64,000 bases of DNA. Origin: Planctomycetota bacterium (GTDB lineage: Bacteria > Planctomycetota > UBA1135 > GCA-002686595). Every line of letters starts with the position of its first letter. Within the stretch, counting starts at the first letter, position 1. The notes under the pieces were generated by a model that saw only the letters and a list, made by a program, of their open reading frames with translations, was not told the origin of the DNA and ran no database searches. Shown here in pieces: positions 35,499 through 43,826 of this stretch. Made by a program: the position numbers and the translations under genes. The stretch is taken from positions 17,312 to 81,311 of the forward strand of contig JAJDEW010000105.1 in the NCBI GenBank assembly GCA_029259595.1, read 5' to 3'.

Positions 35499-38483
35499 AT
35501 GCGATCGTTCGACGACGGTGAGATCCGATCCCGGGACCGTGCCCTGCGGGGCCTGGCCCGTGGGCTCGTCGCGACGACCGTCGAGGCCGAGGACCTCGCT
35601 CAGGAGACCTGGCTCGCCGCCTTGCAGGCGGGCGAGACGAAGATCGAAAACGTCGGCGGTTGGATGCGGATGGTGGCCCGCTACAAGGCGTTCCGTTGGC
35701 GCCACCGCGAGCGGCTGCGGTTCGACCTCGAGCGCGATGTCGCCGATCCGGAGTCGCAAGCGGAATCGTCCGCACCGACCCAGGACGCGCTCGCTGCTCT
35801 GGCGGACGCCGTGCGCGCCTTGCCGGAGCCCTATCGAACCGTCATTCGCTTGCGCTACTTCGAGGAGCTTTCGATCGACGAGATCGCGGGCTCGCTCGGG
35901 AGCCCGCGCACCACGGTGAAGAGCCAGCTGCACCGCGGCATCGTTCGGATCCGTTCGCGCATGGAGCGCGATCTCGCGCGGCGCAAGCTCTCGCGCGCCG
36001 GCTTCCTGTCGATCTTCGGTCGCGAGAAGCTCGAGAGCACGCTCGGTTTCGGACCGTTGGTCGCGGTCGCCGCCCTGGTCGTGGCCGTCGGCCTCCCGCT
36101 GGTCTTGCTCACACGCGGCTCCGACGAGCGGACGCCGTCCACGCCGTCCAACGGCCGCGTCGTCCTACGGGTCGATCGTCCGTCGGGAGCGGACGCTTCC
36201 GGCGCGGACTTCCTCGAGCCTGCGCCGCGCTTCGTTCCCGAGCGCACGCCCGTCGCGACCTCGAACGCGGCGACTGCGCCGGACCGCGGTGCCGTCCTGG
36301 TTCTCGTGGTCGAGGACGAAATCACCGGGGCGCCGTTGTCGGACTTCGACCTATGGCTCGAGCCCTCGGATCCGGTCGCCGCCCAGCGCGGCGCGCTCTT
36401 CGGACGAACGGACGCGACAGGACGGCTCGTGTGGAACGAGCTCGAAGCCGGGTGGTGGCGCCTCTTTCCCCAGCGTGGCCTCGAGCAGGACGTGCAGCTC
36501 GAGGAGAGTCGACGCCAGGAGCTCCGCCTCGTAGCGCCCGTCGGCCGGACCGTGCGCGGACTCGTCGAGGATCAGATCGGAGAGCCGATCGCGCAGGCCA
36601 AGGTCTTCCTGTCGGCACCCCGCAACAAGGGACACTGGACGCACGTCGCGACGACCGCGGCAGACGGTTCGTTCAGGATCGAGGGTGCGGACCAGCGCTC
36701 GTACCTCTATGCGGAGAGTCCCCAGAACCACATCTACCGGATCGTTTCGCTGGATCGCCCCGGAGCCCAGCGGGCGGACGAGCTCGAGGTTCGACTGCGG
36801 CTCGATCCCGAGCATGCGGTCGTGCGAGGTCAGGTGCTCGGTGTGCGTGGTGAGCCCGTGGCGGAGGCGACCGTGCGGCTCGCGATCCGGCCGATGCTCC
36901 GCGCGCAGATGCGTGATCGCGAGGCCTGGACCGAGTTCCCGCCGGCGCGCGAGGTCCTGACCGGCGCGGACGGCCGCTTCGAGATCTTGAAGCTCTCGGC
37001 CTTCGAGAACGAAGTCTGCGTCACCGCGCCGGGCTACGGCTCTTGGTCCGGCATCGTCGCGCGCGACGCCGCTGAGCTCGACGTCCGGCTGGAAGCGCCG
37101 CGCGGCGTATCCGGCCGGGTCTTGGATGGCGAACGACGGCCCGTGCCCGGCGCGACCGTCGAGCTGGTGTCCAGTTGGCTCTTCCCGAGTCTCTTCGTCC
37201 GGACCGACGGGGCCGGTCGCTTCCGCTTCGAGAACTCGCCCACCCCGACGTTTCGCATCCGCGCCTTCGACGGGGCGTCGGACCTCTCGTTCGTCGGGCG
37301 CTTCGACGCCGCGCCCGAAGGCGTGACGGAGCTCGAGCTCGCATTGCGCTCGAACTGGACGATTCGCGGTCGCGCCTCGGACGTGAACGGGCAGCCCTTG
37401 GTCGGCTACACCGTCGTGCGCACCGATTCCGAGCTCGGGCGCCCTTCCTTGGTCGACGCGCGGAGCCAGGAGTCTCGCGTGCGGACCGGACCCGACGGCT
37501 CGTTCGCGTTCAGCGCCTGTTGGCGTCGCCGACACACGCTGTGGTTGTACGAGCCAGGCGCCGGCGAGCCCAGCGCGCACCGTGTCGACATCCTGCCGGG
37601 TGGCGCTTCCGTGCAACTGCGGCTGGAGCGCTCGCTCGTCCCTTCCGCACGCGTGTCGGGCGGGGTCGCGCTGCCGGATCGAGGCCGACTGGACGAGATC
37701 GAAGTCCTGGTGCGCTCCGAGAGCTTGCCGACCGCGATCCGCGTTCCGGTGGACGCCGCGACCGGGAGCTTTCGGACGCCCCTGCTCGCACCCGGGAGCG
37801 TGACGCTCTCGCTCTGGCGCGCGGGGTTCGAGCCGGTCGAGGCGCTGACCTTGGATCTGGCGCCCGATGAACGGGCGACAGCGGGCGTGCTCGTCTACCC
37901 GTCGCCGGGGCGCTTGGTCGTGAGCTTGGTCACGAGCGACGGAGCACCCCTGCACGCCGCGGGAATGCGCGTCTCGTCCCAGCGCACGCGCCGCAACGTC
38001 GTGGGCACGGCGGATCCGGTCGAGAGCCTCGTCTGCGACGAACTCCTGCCGGGCACCTACCGCGTCGAGCTCGAAGCCGACGGCCGCGCCGACGTGCACA
38101 CGAACGTTCGCATTCGTCCCGGCGAGGAGACGCACCTCGCTCTCGAGCTCCAGCCCGGGGCCCCGGTCGACATCGCGATCCACCTCGAGCATCCCGTCCC
38201 GCCCTACGAGGGCCTGCAGCTCGTGCTGGTCGGCAACGGCGGGGAGACCTGGTCCCTGGGCGAGGTCTATCCGACCGTCATGACGGGGACCTTCGAGGTC
38301 GGCATGAGCCTGCCGCTTGGGCGCTACACGGTGCAGGCCTGGCATCGGGCCGAACTCTTGGCCGAGTCCCAGGTCGACGTCGAGTGCCGGAGCGGTCCGG
38401 CGACCGAGCGCACGCTCGCGATCGACCGGGCCCTCGCGGGTGCGGGGCGCGCGGGCGCCCCCCCGCTCGGGACGCGGGACTGA
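35499..38483 (+). CDS. ECF sigma factor fused to a membrane helix and carboxypeptidase-regulatory-like repeats
   Basis: A 994-residue fusion. Residues 1-165 are an ECF-type sigma factor: a sigma-2 region with EDLAQETWLAAL and WMRMVARYKAFRWRH, and a sigma-4 region (108-150) with LPEPYRTVIRLRYFEELSIDEIAGSLGSPRTTVK. One transmembrane helix follows at about 184-206. The remaining roughly 780 residues, on the far side of the membrane, contain at least six carboxypeptidase-regulatory/Ig-like modules, such as GRVLDGERRPVPGATVELVSS and GRASDVNGQPLVGYTV. The design suggests a sigma factor held at the membrane and controlled by an outside signal, perhaps by proteolysis. No separate anti-sigma gene is adjacent. 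It sits between flgE and flgF, so a link to motility is possible. No good ribosome-binding site precedes the ATG. Confidence 0.85.
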   Translation: MRSFDDGEIRSRDRALRGLARGLVATTVEAEDLAQETWLAALQAGETKIENVGGWMRMVARYKAFRWRHRERLRFDLERDVADPESQAESSAPTQDALAALADAVRALPEPYRTVIRLRYFEELSIDEIAGSLGSPRTTVKSQLHRGIVRIRSRMERDLARRKLSRAGFLSIFGREKLESTLGFGPLVAVAALVVAVGLPLVLLTRGSDERTPSTPSNGRVVLRVDRPSGADASGADFLEPAPRFVPERTPVATSNAATAPDRGAVLVLVVEDEITGAPLSDFDLWLEPSDPVAAQRGALFGRTDATGRLVWNELEAGWWRLFPQRGLEQDVQLEESRRQELRLVAPVGRTVRGLVEDQIGEPIAQAKVFLSAPRNKGHWTHVATTAADGSFRIEGADQRSYLYAESPQNHIYRIVSLDRPGAQRADELEVRLRLDPEHAVVRGQVLGVRGEPVAEATVRLAIRPMLRAQMRDREAWTEFPPAREVLTGADGRFEILKLSAFENEVCVTAPGYGSWSGIVARDAAELDVRLEAPRGVSGRVLDGERRPVPGATVELVSSWLFPSLFVRTDGAGRFRFENSPTPTFRIRAFDGASDLSFVGRFDAAPEGVTELELALRSNWTIRGRASDVNGQPLVGYTVVRTDSELGRPSLVDARSQESRVRTGPDGSFAFSACWRRRHTLWLYEPGAGEPSAHRVDILPGGASVQLRLERSLVPSARVSGGVALPDRGRLDEIEVLVRSESLPTAIRVPVDAATGSFRTPLLAPGSVTLSLWRAGFEPVEALTLDLAPDERATAGVLVYPSPGRLVVSLVTSDGAPLHAAGMRVSSQRTRRNVVGTADPVESLVCDELLPGTYRVELEADGRADVHTNVRIRPGEETHLALELQPGAPVDIAIHLEHPVPPYEGLQLVLVGNGGETWSLGEVYPTVMTGTFEVGMSLPLGRYTVQAWHRAELLAESQVDVECRSGPATERTLAIDRALAGAGRAGAPPLGTRD

Positions 38484-38610
38484 CGGGCGCTGCCAGTCGC
38501 TAGGGAAGAGATTGCCGCCTCCGGGGGCCCGGCCCGCACTCGTTTCGCCCGCGTTTGGCCCGGGCGCCGTGAAAACGCCCTTCCTGACCCCCTGGAGTCC
38601 CTGGGGAGCT

Positions 38611-38626
38611 TGGCCCCTGGCTTGCG
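38611..38626 (+). promoter_or_regulatory. Sigma-54 type promoter of flgF operon
   Basis: TGGCCCCTGGCTTGCG keeps GG (38612-38613) and GC (38624-38625) at the exact -24/-12 spacing, and its core closely matches the site before fliK. The predicted transcription start, about 38637-38638, falls on the A of the flgF ATG, so the AGGGGAGG just upstream of that ATG would not be in the transcript if this start is used. Confidence 0.7.
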
Positions 38627-38637
38627 TCAGGGGAGGC

Positions 38638-39339
38638 ATGAGTGTCGGGATCTTTCGCGCGGCCGTCGCCCTCGCCGCCAACCAACGTCAGATGGAGACC
38701 ATCTCCTCCAACCTCGCGAACCTCGCGACCCACGGGTTCAAGCGGGACACGAACGCGGCCCACCGCTTCGAACTGGGCGGCCCGCGCGGCAAGCGCCACG
38801 GGCTCGCGACCGTCAACCAGGTCGACTTCTCCCAGGGCGACCTCGCGCGGACCGGGCGCCAGCTCGACCTCGCGCTCTTCGGTGAGGGCTTCTTCGCGCT
38901 GGAGGGGCCCGAGGGCGAGGTCTACACCCGCAACGGCCAGCTCTTCCTCACGCCCGAAGGCGGTCTCGTCTCGGACTCGGGCTACCCGGTGGCCTGGGAG
39001 ACCTTCCGCGTTCCGATCGATCCGGCGGGCATCCCGATCGAGATCGACTCCGAAGGCGTCGTCCGCCAGGGGCTGCTCGAGGTCGGCTACCTGAAGGTCG
39101 TGAACTTCGAGGATCCGCAGCGGCTGTACCAGGACGGCAACGGCTACTGGCTCGCGCCGAACGATCTGCGCGAGACGAATCACACGGCGAGAGTCCATCA
39201 AGGCGCGTTGGAGGGATCCAACGCCACAGGAGTCGAGGAGATGGTCGCGATGGTGAGCGTGCAGCGCTCCTACGAGACCACGGCCCGACTCATCTCTTCC
39301 ATCGCAGACAGTTACAGCCGCCTAACGCGGCCCTTCTAA
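38638..39339 (+). CDS. flgF: Flagellar proximal rod protein FlgF
   Basis: A 233-residue rod protein of the flagellar rod/hook family. The N-terminus has ISSNLANLATHGFKRDTN (axial-protein signature), LALFGEGFFALEGPEG follows in the D1 domain, and the C-terminus has MVSVQRSYETTARLIS. The C-terminal core and short length fit FlgF or FlgG; as the second rod gene is next, FlgF is chosen. ATG at 38638 is the expected family start. Gap to flgG: 11 bp. It is the first gene of the second flagellar transcript. Confidence 0.88.
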   Translation: MSVGIFRAAVALAANQRQMETISSNLANLATHGFKRDTNAAHRFELGGPRGKRHGLATVNQVDFSQGDLARTGRQLDLALFGEGFFALEGPEGEVYTRNGQLFLTPEGGLVSDSGYPVAWETFRVPIDPAGIPIEIDSEGVVRQGLLEVGYLKVVNFEDPQRLYQDGNGYWLAPNDLRETNHTARVHQGALEGSNATGVEEMVAMVSVQRSYETTARLISSIADSYSRLTRPF

Positions 39340-39350
39340 GAGAGTTCCAC

Positions 39351-40136
39351 ATGATCCGTGCGATGCGCACCGCGGCTTCGGGCATGCTTGCCCAACAAAT
39401 GCAGGTCGACACGATCGCGAACAACATCGCGAACGTGAACACGTCTTCGTTCAAGAAGAACCGCGTCAACTTCAGGTCGCTCCTGTACTCGACGTTGCGA
39501 GAGCCCGGTGCGTCGACGTCGGCCAACCTGATGAACCCGACGGGCCTGCAGATCGGCAGCGGTACCGAGGTCTCGAGCTCGATCAAGCTCTTCATGCAGG
39601 GCGACCTCGAGCAGACCGGAGCGCCGCTGGACATGGGCATCCAGGGCGACGGCTTCTTCCGGATCAATCTCGGCAACGGGGAGTTCCGCTATACGCGCGA
39701 CGGAGGCTTCCGTCGCGACGGCAACGGCCAGGTCGTCACGGTCGACGGCTTCCTGCTGATGCCTCCGTTGACCGTTCCGCCGGACGCGACGGAGATCGTG
39801 GTCGGGCAGGACGGCATCGTTCAGGTGCGCGTTGGCGGCGCGGACACGTTGCAGACGGTCGGTCAGGTGCGGCTGACGCGCTTCCCGAACCCCTCCGGCC
39901 TGCGCGCCGAGGGTCAGAACTTCTTCCGGGAAACGGCCAGCTCCGGCCCGCCGTCCGAGCAGATCCCCGGGCAGACCGGCGCGGGCTTTCTGCGCCAGGG
40001 CTTCCTCGAGCGCTCGAACGTCGCCGTGGTCGACGAGCTGATCGCGCTCATCCAGGCGCAACGCAACTACGAAGTGAACAGCCGGACCATCCAGGTCTCG
40101 GACGAGATGCTCCAGCAAGTCTCGAACCTCATCTGA
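39351..40136 (+). CDS. flgG: Flagellar distal rod protein FlgG
   Basis: A 261-residue distal rod subunit, very well conserved: MIRAMRTAASGMLAQQMQVD at the N-terminus, NNIANVNTSSFKKNRVNF, GDGFFRINLGNGEFRYTRDG, and the C-terminal VDELIALIQAQRNYEVNSRTI. Length equals that of enterobacterial FlgG (260). The ribosome-binding site is AAGAGAG before the ATG. It is followed by flgA after 3 bp. Confidence 0.97.
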   Translation: MIRAMRTAASGMLAQQMQVDTIANNIANVNTSSFKKNRVNFRSLLYSTLREPGASTSANLMNPTGLQIGSGTEVSSSIKLFMQGDLEQTGAPLDMGIQGDGFFRINLGNGEFRYTRDGGFRRDGNGQVVTVDGFLLMPPLTVPPDATEIVVGQDGIVQVRVGGADTLQTVGQVRLTRFPNPSGLRAEGQNFFRETASSGPPSEQIPGQTGAGFLRQGFLERSNVAVVDELIALIQAQRNYEVNSRTIQVSDEMLQQVSNLI

Positions 40137-40139
40137 GCC

Positions 40140-41066
40140 ATGATCCTCGAAACCCTACTTGCAGTCGGTGTCACCGTGACGCTCCCGATGAACGCGGAGG
40201 TCGCCGGCACCGAGATTCTCCTGGGCGAGATCGCCATCGTCCAAGGCACGGACCCCGAGCTCGTCCGGCTGATCGAGAGCATCGACGTCGGCTACTCGCC
40301 GGCGCCGGGCTACAGCCGCCTCCTGCGGGCCGACAAGCTGCACCAGATCGTGGCGCGCCGCGCTCCGCACGTCTCGGTGCGCTTCGCCGGCGAACGGACC
40401 TGCCGCGTGCGTCCGCTCGTGCGCGAAGTTCCCGGGGCCGAACTCCTGGACGCCGCACGGACGGAGCTCGACCTGGCCTTCTCCGACGAAGACGCGACCT
40501 TCGTGCCCGTCGGCGAGCCCTTGGGCGTCGCCGTTCCGGCCGGCCTGAAGTCGCACGAGGTCCGCGCTCGGCTCCTGCCGCAGGCCGTGACCAGCGGTAC
40601 GGTGAACGTCCCGGTCCAGGTGCTGGTCGACGGCGTCGTCTACCGCACCGTCTGGACCAACTGGGAGGTGTCGGCCTGGCAGACCGTGGCCGTGTTGGCC
40701 CAGCCTGTGCGAGCGGGCGAAGCGATCCACCCCGCTCACCTCGAGCGCAAGCGCGTGCGCTTGCAAAACGGAACCGAGCTCACGCCGCTGCCCGCCCAGT
40801 TCTTGTCCGGTGCCGTCGCCGTGCGCGACCTGTCCGTCGGGGAGACCGTGACGCACCTCGACATCCATCGCCCCACGGTGATCTCGGTCGGCGACTCCGT
40901 CTTCCTGCGGGTTCGCAAGGGCCGGATCACGGCCACAGTGGCGGGCGTCGCCATGCAGGCCGGCGCCGTCGGAGACCGAATCGGGGTCCGGACCGCGGGC
41001 TCGGACCTGGATCGTCGGGCGGTCGTCCTGAGCCGCGACCTCGTCCGCATCGACCTCGGCAACTGA
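40140..41066 (+). CDS. flgA: Flagellar P-ring assembly chaperone FlgA
   Basis: A 308-residue exported protein that helps assemble the FlgI P ring in the periplasm. The C-terminal SAF/FlgA domain is seen from about residue 185: VAVLAQPVRAGEAIHPAHL, then GAVAVRDLSVGETV and DSVFLRVRKGRITATVAGVAMQAGAVGDRIGVR. The N-terminal segment is only weakly hydrophobic but could serve as a signal peptide. It is longer than enterobacterial FlgA (about 220). Its place in front of flgH and flgI fits the role. Confidence 0.88.
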   Translation: MILETLLAVGVTVTLPMNAEVAGTEILLGEIAIVQGTDPELVRLIESIDVGYSPAPGYSRLLRADKLHQIVARRAPHVSVRFAGERTCRVRPLVREVPGAELLDAARTELDLAFSDEDATFVPVGEPLGVAVPAGLKSHEVRARLLPQAVTSGTVNVPVQVLVDGVVYRTVWTNWEVSAWQTVAVLAQPVRAGEAIHPAHLERKRVRLQNGTELTPLPAQFLSGAVAVRDLSVGETVTHLDIHRPTVISVGDSVFLRVRKGRITATVAGVAMQAGAVGDRIGVRTAGSDLDRRAVVLSRDLVRIDLGN

Positions 41067-41077
41067 CCGAACCGAAC

Positions 41078-41710
41078 ATGAAAACGACCCTCCAACGCCT
41101 CGCGCTCGTCGCGCTCCTGATCCCCACCGTCGGTTCCGCGGCCGCGGCCCAGTCGCGACCGGGCTCGATCTACAACCCGGATCTCGGTCCGTTCGGCCTC
41201 GCCGCGGACAAGATCGCGCGACGCCCGGGCGACCTCGTCACGGTGATCGTCAACGAGTCTCTCGACGTCGAGAACGCGGAGACCTCCAACCTGACGAAGG
41301 CGACGTCGCTGGACTATCAACTGGAGTCCTTCGACATCCGGCCCGACGCGTTCAGCATCCTTCCGAATGTCACCGCGAGCTCGCAGGACGACTTCCAGGG
41401 CACGGCCAAATACCAGAAGAGCGGAACGTTCACCGCCCGGATCACGGCCATCGTCATGGACGTCCTGCCCAACGGCAACCTCGTCATCCAGGGGCGGCGT
41501 GAGATCCGCGTCGACTACGAGGTCAAGGTCATCGAGTTCAGCGGCGTCGTGCGCCGCTACGACGTCGACAAGAACAACTCCGTCCAGTCGGAGCTCGTGG
41601 CCGATGCGCGCCTCATCTACCACGGCGAAGGTCCGCTGACGAACGGTACGAACCGCTTCGGTCTCGGCCGTCTGCTCCACATCGCCATCGCCTGGCTCTG
41701 GCCCTTCTGA
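41078..41710 (+). CDS. flgH: Flagellar L-ring protein FlgH, without lipobox
   Basis: A 210-residue outer-membrane ring subunit. Family traits include the strand VTVIVNESLDVENAETSNL, the segment FTARITAIVMDVLPNGNLVIQGRREI, and the C-terminal LGRLLHIAIAWLWPF. Canonical FlgH is a lipoprotein, but here the N-terminus is an ordinary signal peptide ending in GSAAAAQ and the entire protein contains no cysteine, so it cannot be lipidated. Gaps to flgA and flgI are 11 and 5 bp. Confidence 0.93.
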   Translation: MKTTLQRLALVALLIPTVGSAAAAQSRPGSIYNPDLGPFGLAADKIARRPGDLVTVIVNESLDVENAETSNLTKATSLDYQLESFDIRPDAFSILPNVTASSQDDFQGTAKYQKSGTFTARITAIVMDVLPNGNLVIQGRREIRVDYEVKVIEFSGVVRRYDVDKNNSVQSELVADARLIYHGEGPLTNGTNRFGLGRLLHIAIAWLWPF

Positions 41711-41715
41711 TCCCC

Positions 41716-42948
41716 ATGCTCCTAGTCACCCTCCTCGGGCTGATCGCCCTGCAGCCGCTCCAGGCGGATGCGCGCCGCGCCGACGTCGTCGTACCGACCG
41801 GCGACGGCGTCCAAGCCCCGACGCAGCCCTTCGGGAGCTCGACGTCCACCGTGATCCGGACGCCGCGCATCCAACCGGTGGACGTGGGCGGTGCGACCGG
41901 AGCGATCCGGGTTCGTGTTCGGCACCTCGCCAACGTGCGGGGCCAGGAAGACAACGCCGTGCACGGCATCGGTGTCGTCACGGGCTTGGGCGGAACGGGC
42001 GATACGGCGAACGACGTTCGGCAGCGCCTCATCAGCATGCTGACGACGCAGAACATCAACATCTCGCTCCAGGACGTCAACTCGGCCAACGTGGCCCTGG
42101 TCTGGGTCGAGGCGACGTTGCCGCCCGGGATCAAGCCCGGCCAGAAGCTCAGCGCGCGCATCTCGTCCCTCTACGACGCCGAGAGCCTTGTCGGGGGCAT
42201 TCTGACCTACACCGAGCTGACGGACGTCACGGGCGCGACCGTCTACGCGACGGCTTCGGGTGCGATCACGACCGGCGGCTTCTCCGCCGAGGGCGCGGGC
42301 GCGACGGCCCAGCGCAACCACCTGACCGTCGGAACCGTGGCGAACGGCGCGACCGTGCAGCGCGCGGTGCCGACCGAGCTCGTGACCGAGAACGGCTTCG
42401 TGTACCTCGACCTGCGCGCGCTCAACGCGTCGTTCGAGAACGCCAAGCGCATCTCCGAGACGGTCAACGAGCTGTACCCGAGCGCCGCCACGCCCCGCGA
42501 CGCGGGGACGGTGGCCGTCCAGGTGCCGCTCGATCTGCCCGAGAGCGCCTATGTGGCCTACATCAGCTCGATCCTCGAGCGCGAGCTCGAACCCGAAGCG
42601 ATGGCGCGCGTCGTCCTCAACGAACGCACGGGCGTCATCGTCATGGGGGAGGGCGTGCGGATCACGCGCGGGGCGATCACGAAGGGCAACCTGACCGTGA
42701 CCATCGCGGAGACGCCCGAGGCGAGTCAACCGGGTCCGTTCTCGCAGGGCACCACGGAGATCCTGCCGCGCACGGGCCTGCTCATCGAAGAAGAGGATCG
42801 CGGCCTGTCGATCGTGAACGGCGCCGTGACTCTGCGCGAAGTCGTCGAGGTCTTGAACGTCCTCGGCGTGACACCGCGCGACATGATTCAAATCCTTCAG
42901 TCCATGGCCCAGTCGGGCATGTTGCACGCGGAGATCGTCGTCCAATGA
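41716..42948 (+). CDS. flgI: Flagellar P-ring protein FlgI
   Basis: A 410-residue periplasmic ring subunit. After a short signal peptide come about 30 residues of linker, then the FlgI core: RVRHLANVRGQEDNAVHGIG, VVTGLGGTGDT, VNSANVALVWVEATLPP, and the C-terminal TLREVVEVLNVLGVTPRDMIQILQ, all typical. Length is slightly above the usual 365 because of the N-terminal linker. It overlaps flgJ by four bases (ATGA at 42945-42948). Confidence 0.96.
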   Translation: MLLVTLLGLIALQPLQADARRADVVVPTGDGVQAPTQPFGSSTSTVIRTPRIQPVDVGGATGAIRVRVRHLANVRGQEDNAVHGIGVVTGLGGTGDTANDVRQRLISMLTTQNINISLQDVNSANVALVWVEATLPPGIKPGQKLSARISSLYDAESLVGGILTYTELTDVTGATVYATASGAITTGGFSAEGAGATAQRNHLTVGTVANGATVQRAVPTELVTENGFVYLDLRALNASFENAKRISETVNELYPSAATPRDAGTVAVQVPLDLPESAYVAYISSILERELEPEAMARVVLNERTGVIVMGEGVRITRGAITKGNLTVTIAETPEASQPGPFSQGTTEILPRTGLLIEEEDRGLSIVNGAVTLREVVEVLNVLGVTPRDMIQILQSMAQSGMLHAEIVVQ

Positions 42949-43310
42949 TCGAACTCAACCAGTTGCAGGGAATGCTGACGCGTCCGACGGACGCGGTCCA
43001 AGGGCGGGCCAAGAGCTTGCTCGAGGCGGCGCGAGATGCCGGTGCCCAAGGCAAGACCGGCGAGGCGGCGGAGTCGTTCCAATCCGTCCTCGCGACGATG
43101 CTGATCAAGGAGATGCGGCGCTCGCTGCCCGAGGGAATGTTCGGGAAAGGCCCGGGCGCCGAGACGTACGAGGGCTGGTTCGACGAGCAAGTCGGACAAT
43201 CGATGGCGAAGTGCAATGCACTCGGCATGGACGACATGCTTCGGGAACAGATCGAGCGCGCTCGGCTCCAGGTCCAGGAAGCGTCGGAAGCCGAAGAGGA
43301 GGTCGCATGA
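42945..43310 (+). CDS. flgJ: Rod-binding protein, FlgJ N-terminal domain only
   Basis: A 121-residue protein with the rod-binding (FlgJ N-terminal) domain: SFQSVLATMLIKEMRRSLP, then AETYEGWFDEQVGQSMAKCNALGMDDML, which matches the family pattern of a rod-capping scaffold. The muramidase half found in enterobacterial FlgJ is absent, so a separate enzyme elsewhere must open the peptidoglycan. Both ends overlap neighbours by ATGA, which shows tight translational coupling. Confidence 0.88.
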   Translation: MIELNQLQGMLTRPTDAVQGRAKSLLEAARDAGAQGKTGEAAESFQSVLATMLIKEMRRSLPEGMFGKGPGAETYEGWFDEQVGQSMAKCNALGMDDMLREQIERARLQVQEASEAEEEVA

Positions 43311-43822
43311 AGGAACAAACCGGCATGACGCGCTTGCTCTCCTGGATGCAGGAAGAGATCACGGCGCAGCAGGAGCTCGGCAAGCTGCTCGAGACTCAGC
43401 GCAAGGCGGTGCTCGAGTCGGACATCGCGGGTCTGGCCGCGTCCGAAGCCGACATCGAACGCCAGCTGCGGTCGGGCGTCGAGCGCAGTCGTCGCCGCGA
43501 CGCGCTGGTGCGGGCCTTCGCGAAGGCCTTCGGCGTCGATGCCAAGACCCTGACGCTGGCCTCGCTGTGCGAGCGCCTGGCCGAGCGGGGCCAGGACGTC
43601 GACACCCTCCGCAAACTGCGTCAGGAACTCCGGCTGTCGACGGCGGACGTCCTGAGCTCCGGCCGCACGGTGGCCGCGCTCGCGAGGTTCCAGCGCGGAC
43701 TGGCAGCAGACTTGTGCGCGCTCCTGCTGGGCGCGAACAGCGAAGGCGAAGACCAGCAAGGTCTGACGGGAAACGAAGGTCTATCGGGCGCCCGCGGGCA
43801 GCTCGTGGATACGCGAGGCTGA
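43307..43822 (+). CDS. flgN: FlgN-like flagellar export chaperone
   Basis: A 171-residue, mostly helical cytoplasmic protein with the size, helical profile and gene position (directly before flgK and flgL) of FlgN, the chaperone that protects these two hook-filament junction proteins before export. Sequence similarity is weak, as usual for the family; visible parts are the long N-terminal helix with WMQEEITAQQELGKLLETQRKAVL and Glu/Arg-rich later helices. ATG at 43307 overlaps the flgJ stop, which sets the start. Confidence 0.7.
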   Translation: MKEQTGMTRLLSWMQEEITAQQELGKLLETQRKAVLESDIAGLAASEADIERQLRSGVERSRRRDALVRAFAKAFGVDAKTLTLASLCERLAERGQDVDTLRKLRQELRLSTADVLSSGRTVAALARFQRGLAADLCALLLGANSEGEDQQGLTGNEGLSGARGQLVDTRG

Positions 43823-43826
43823 GCCC

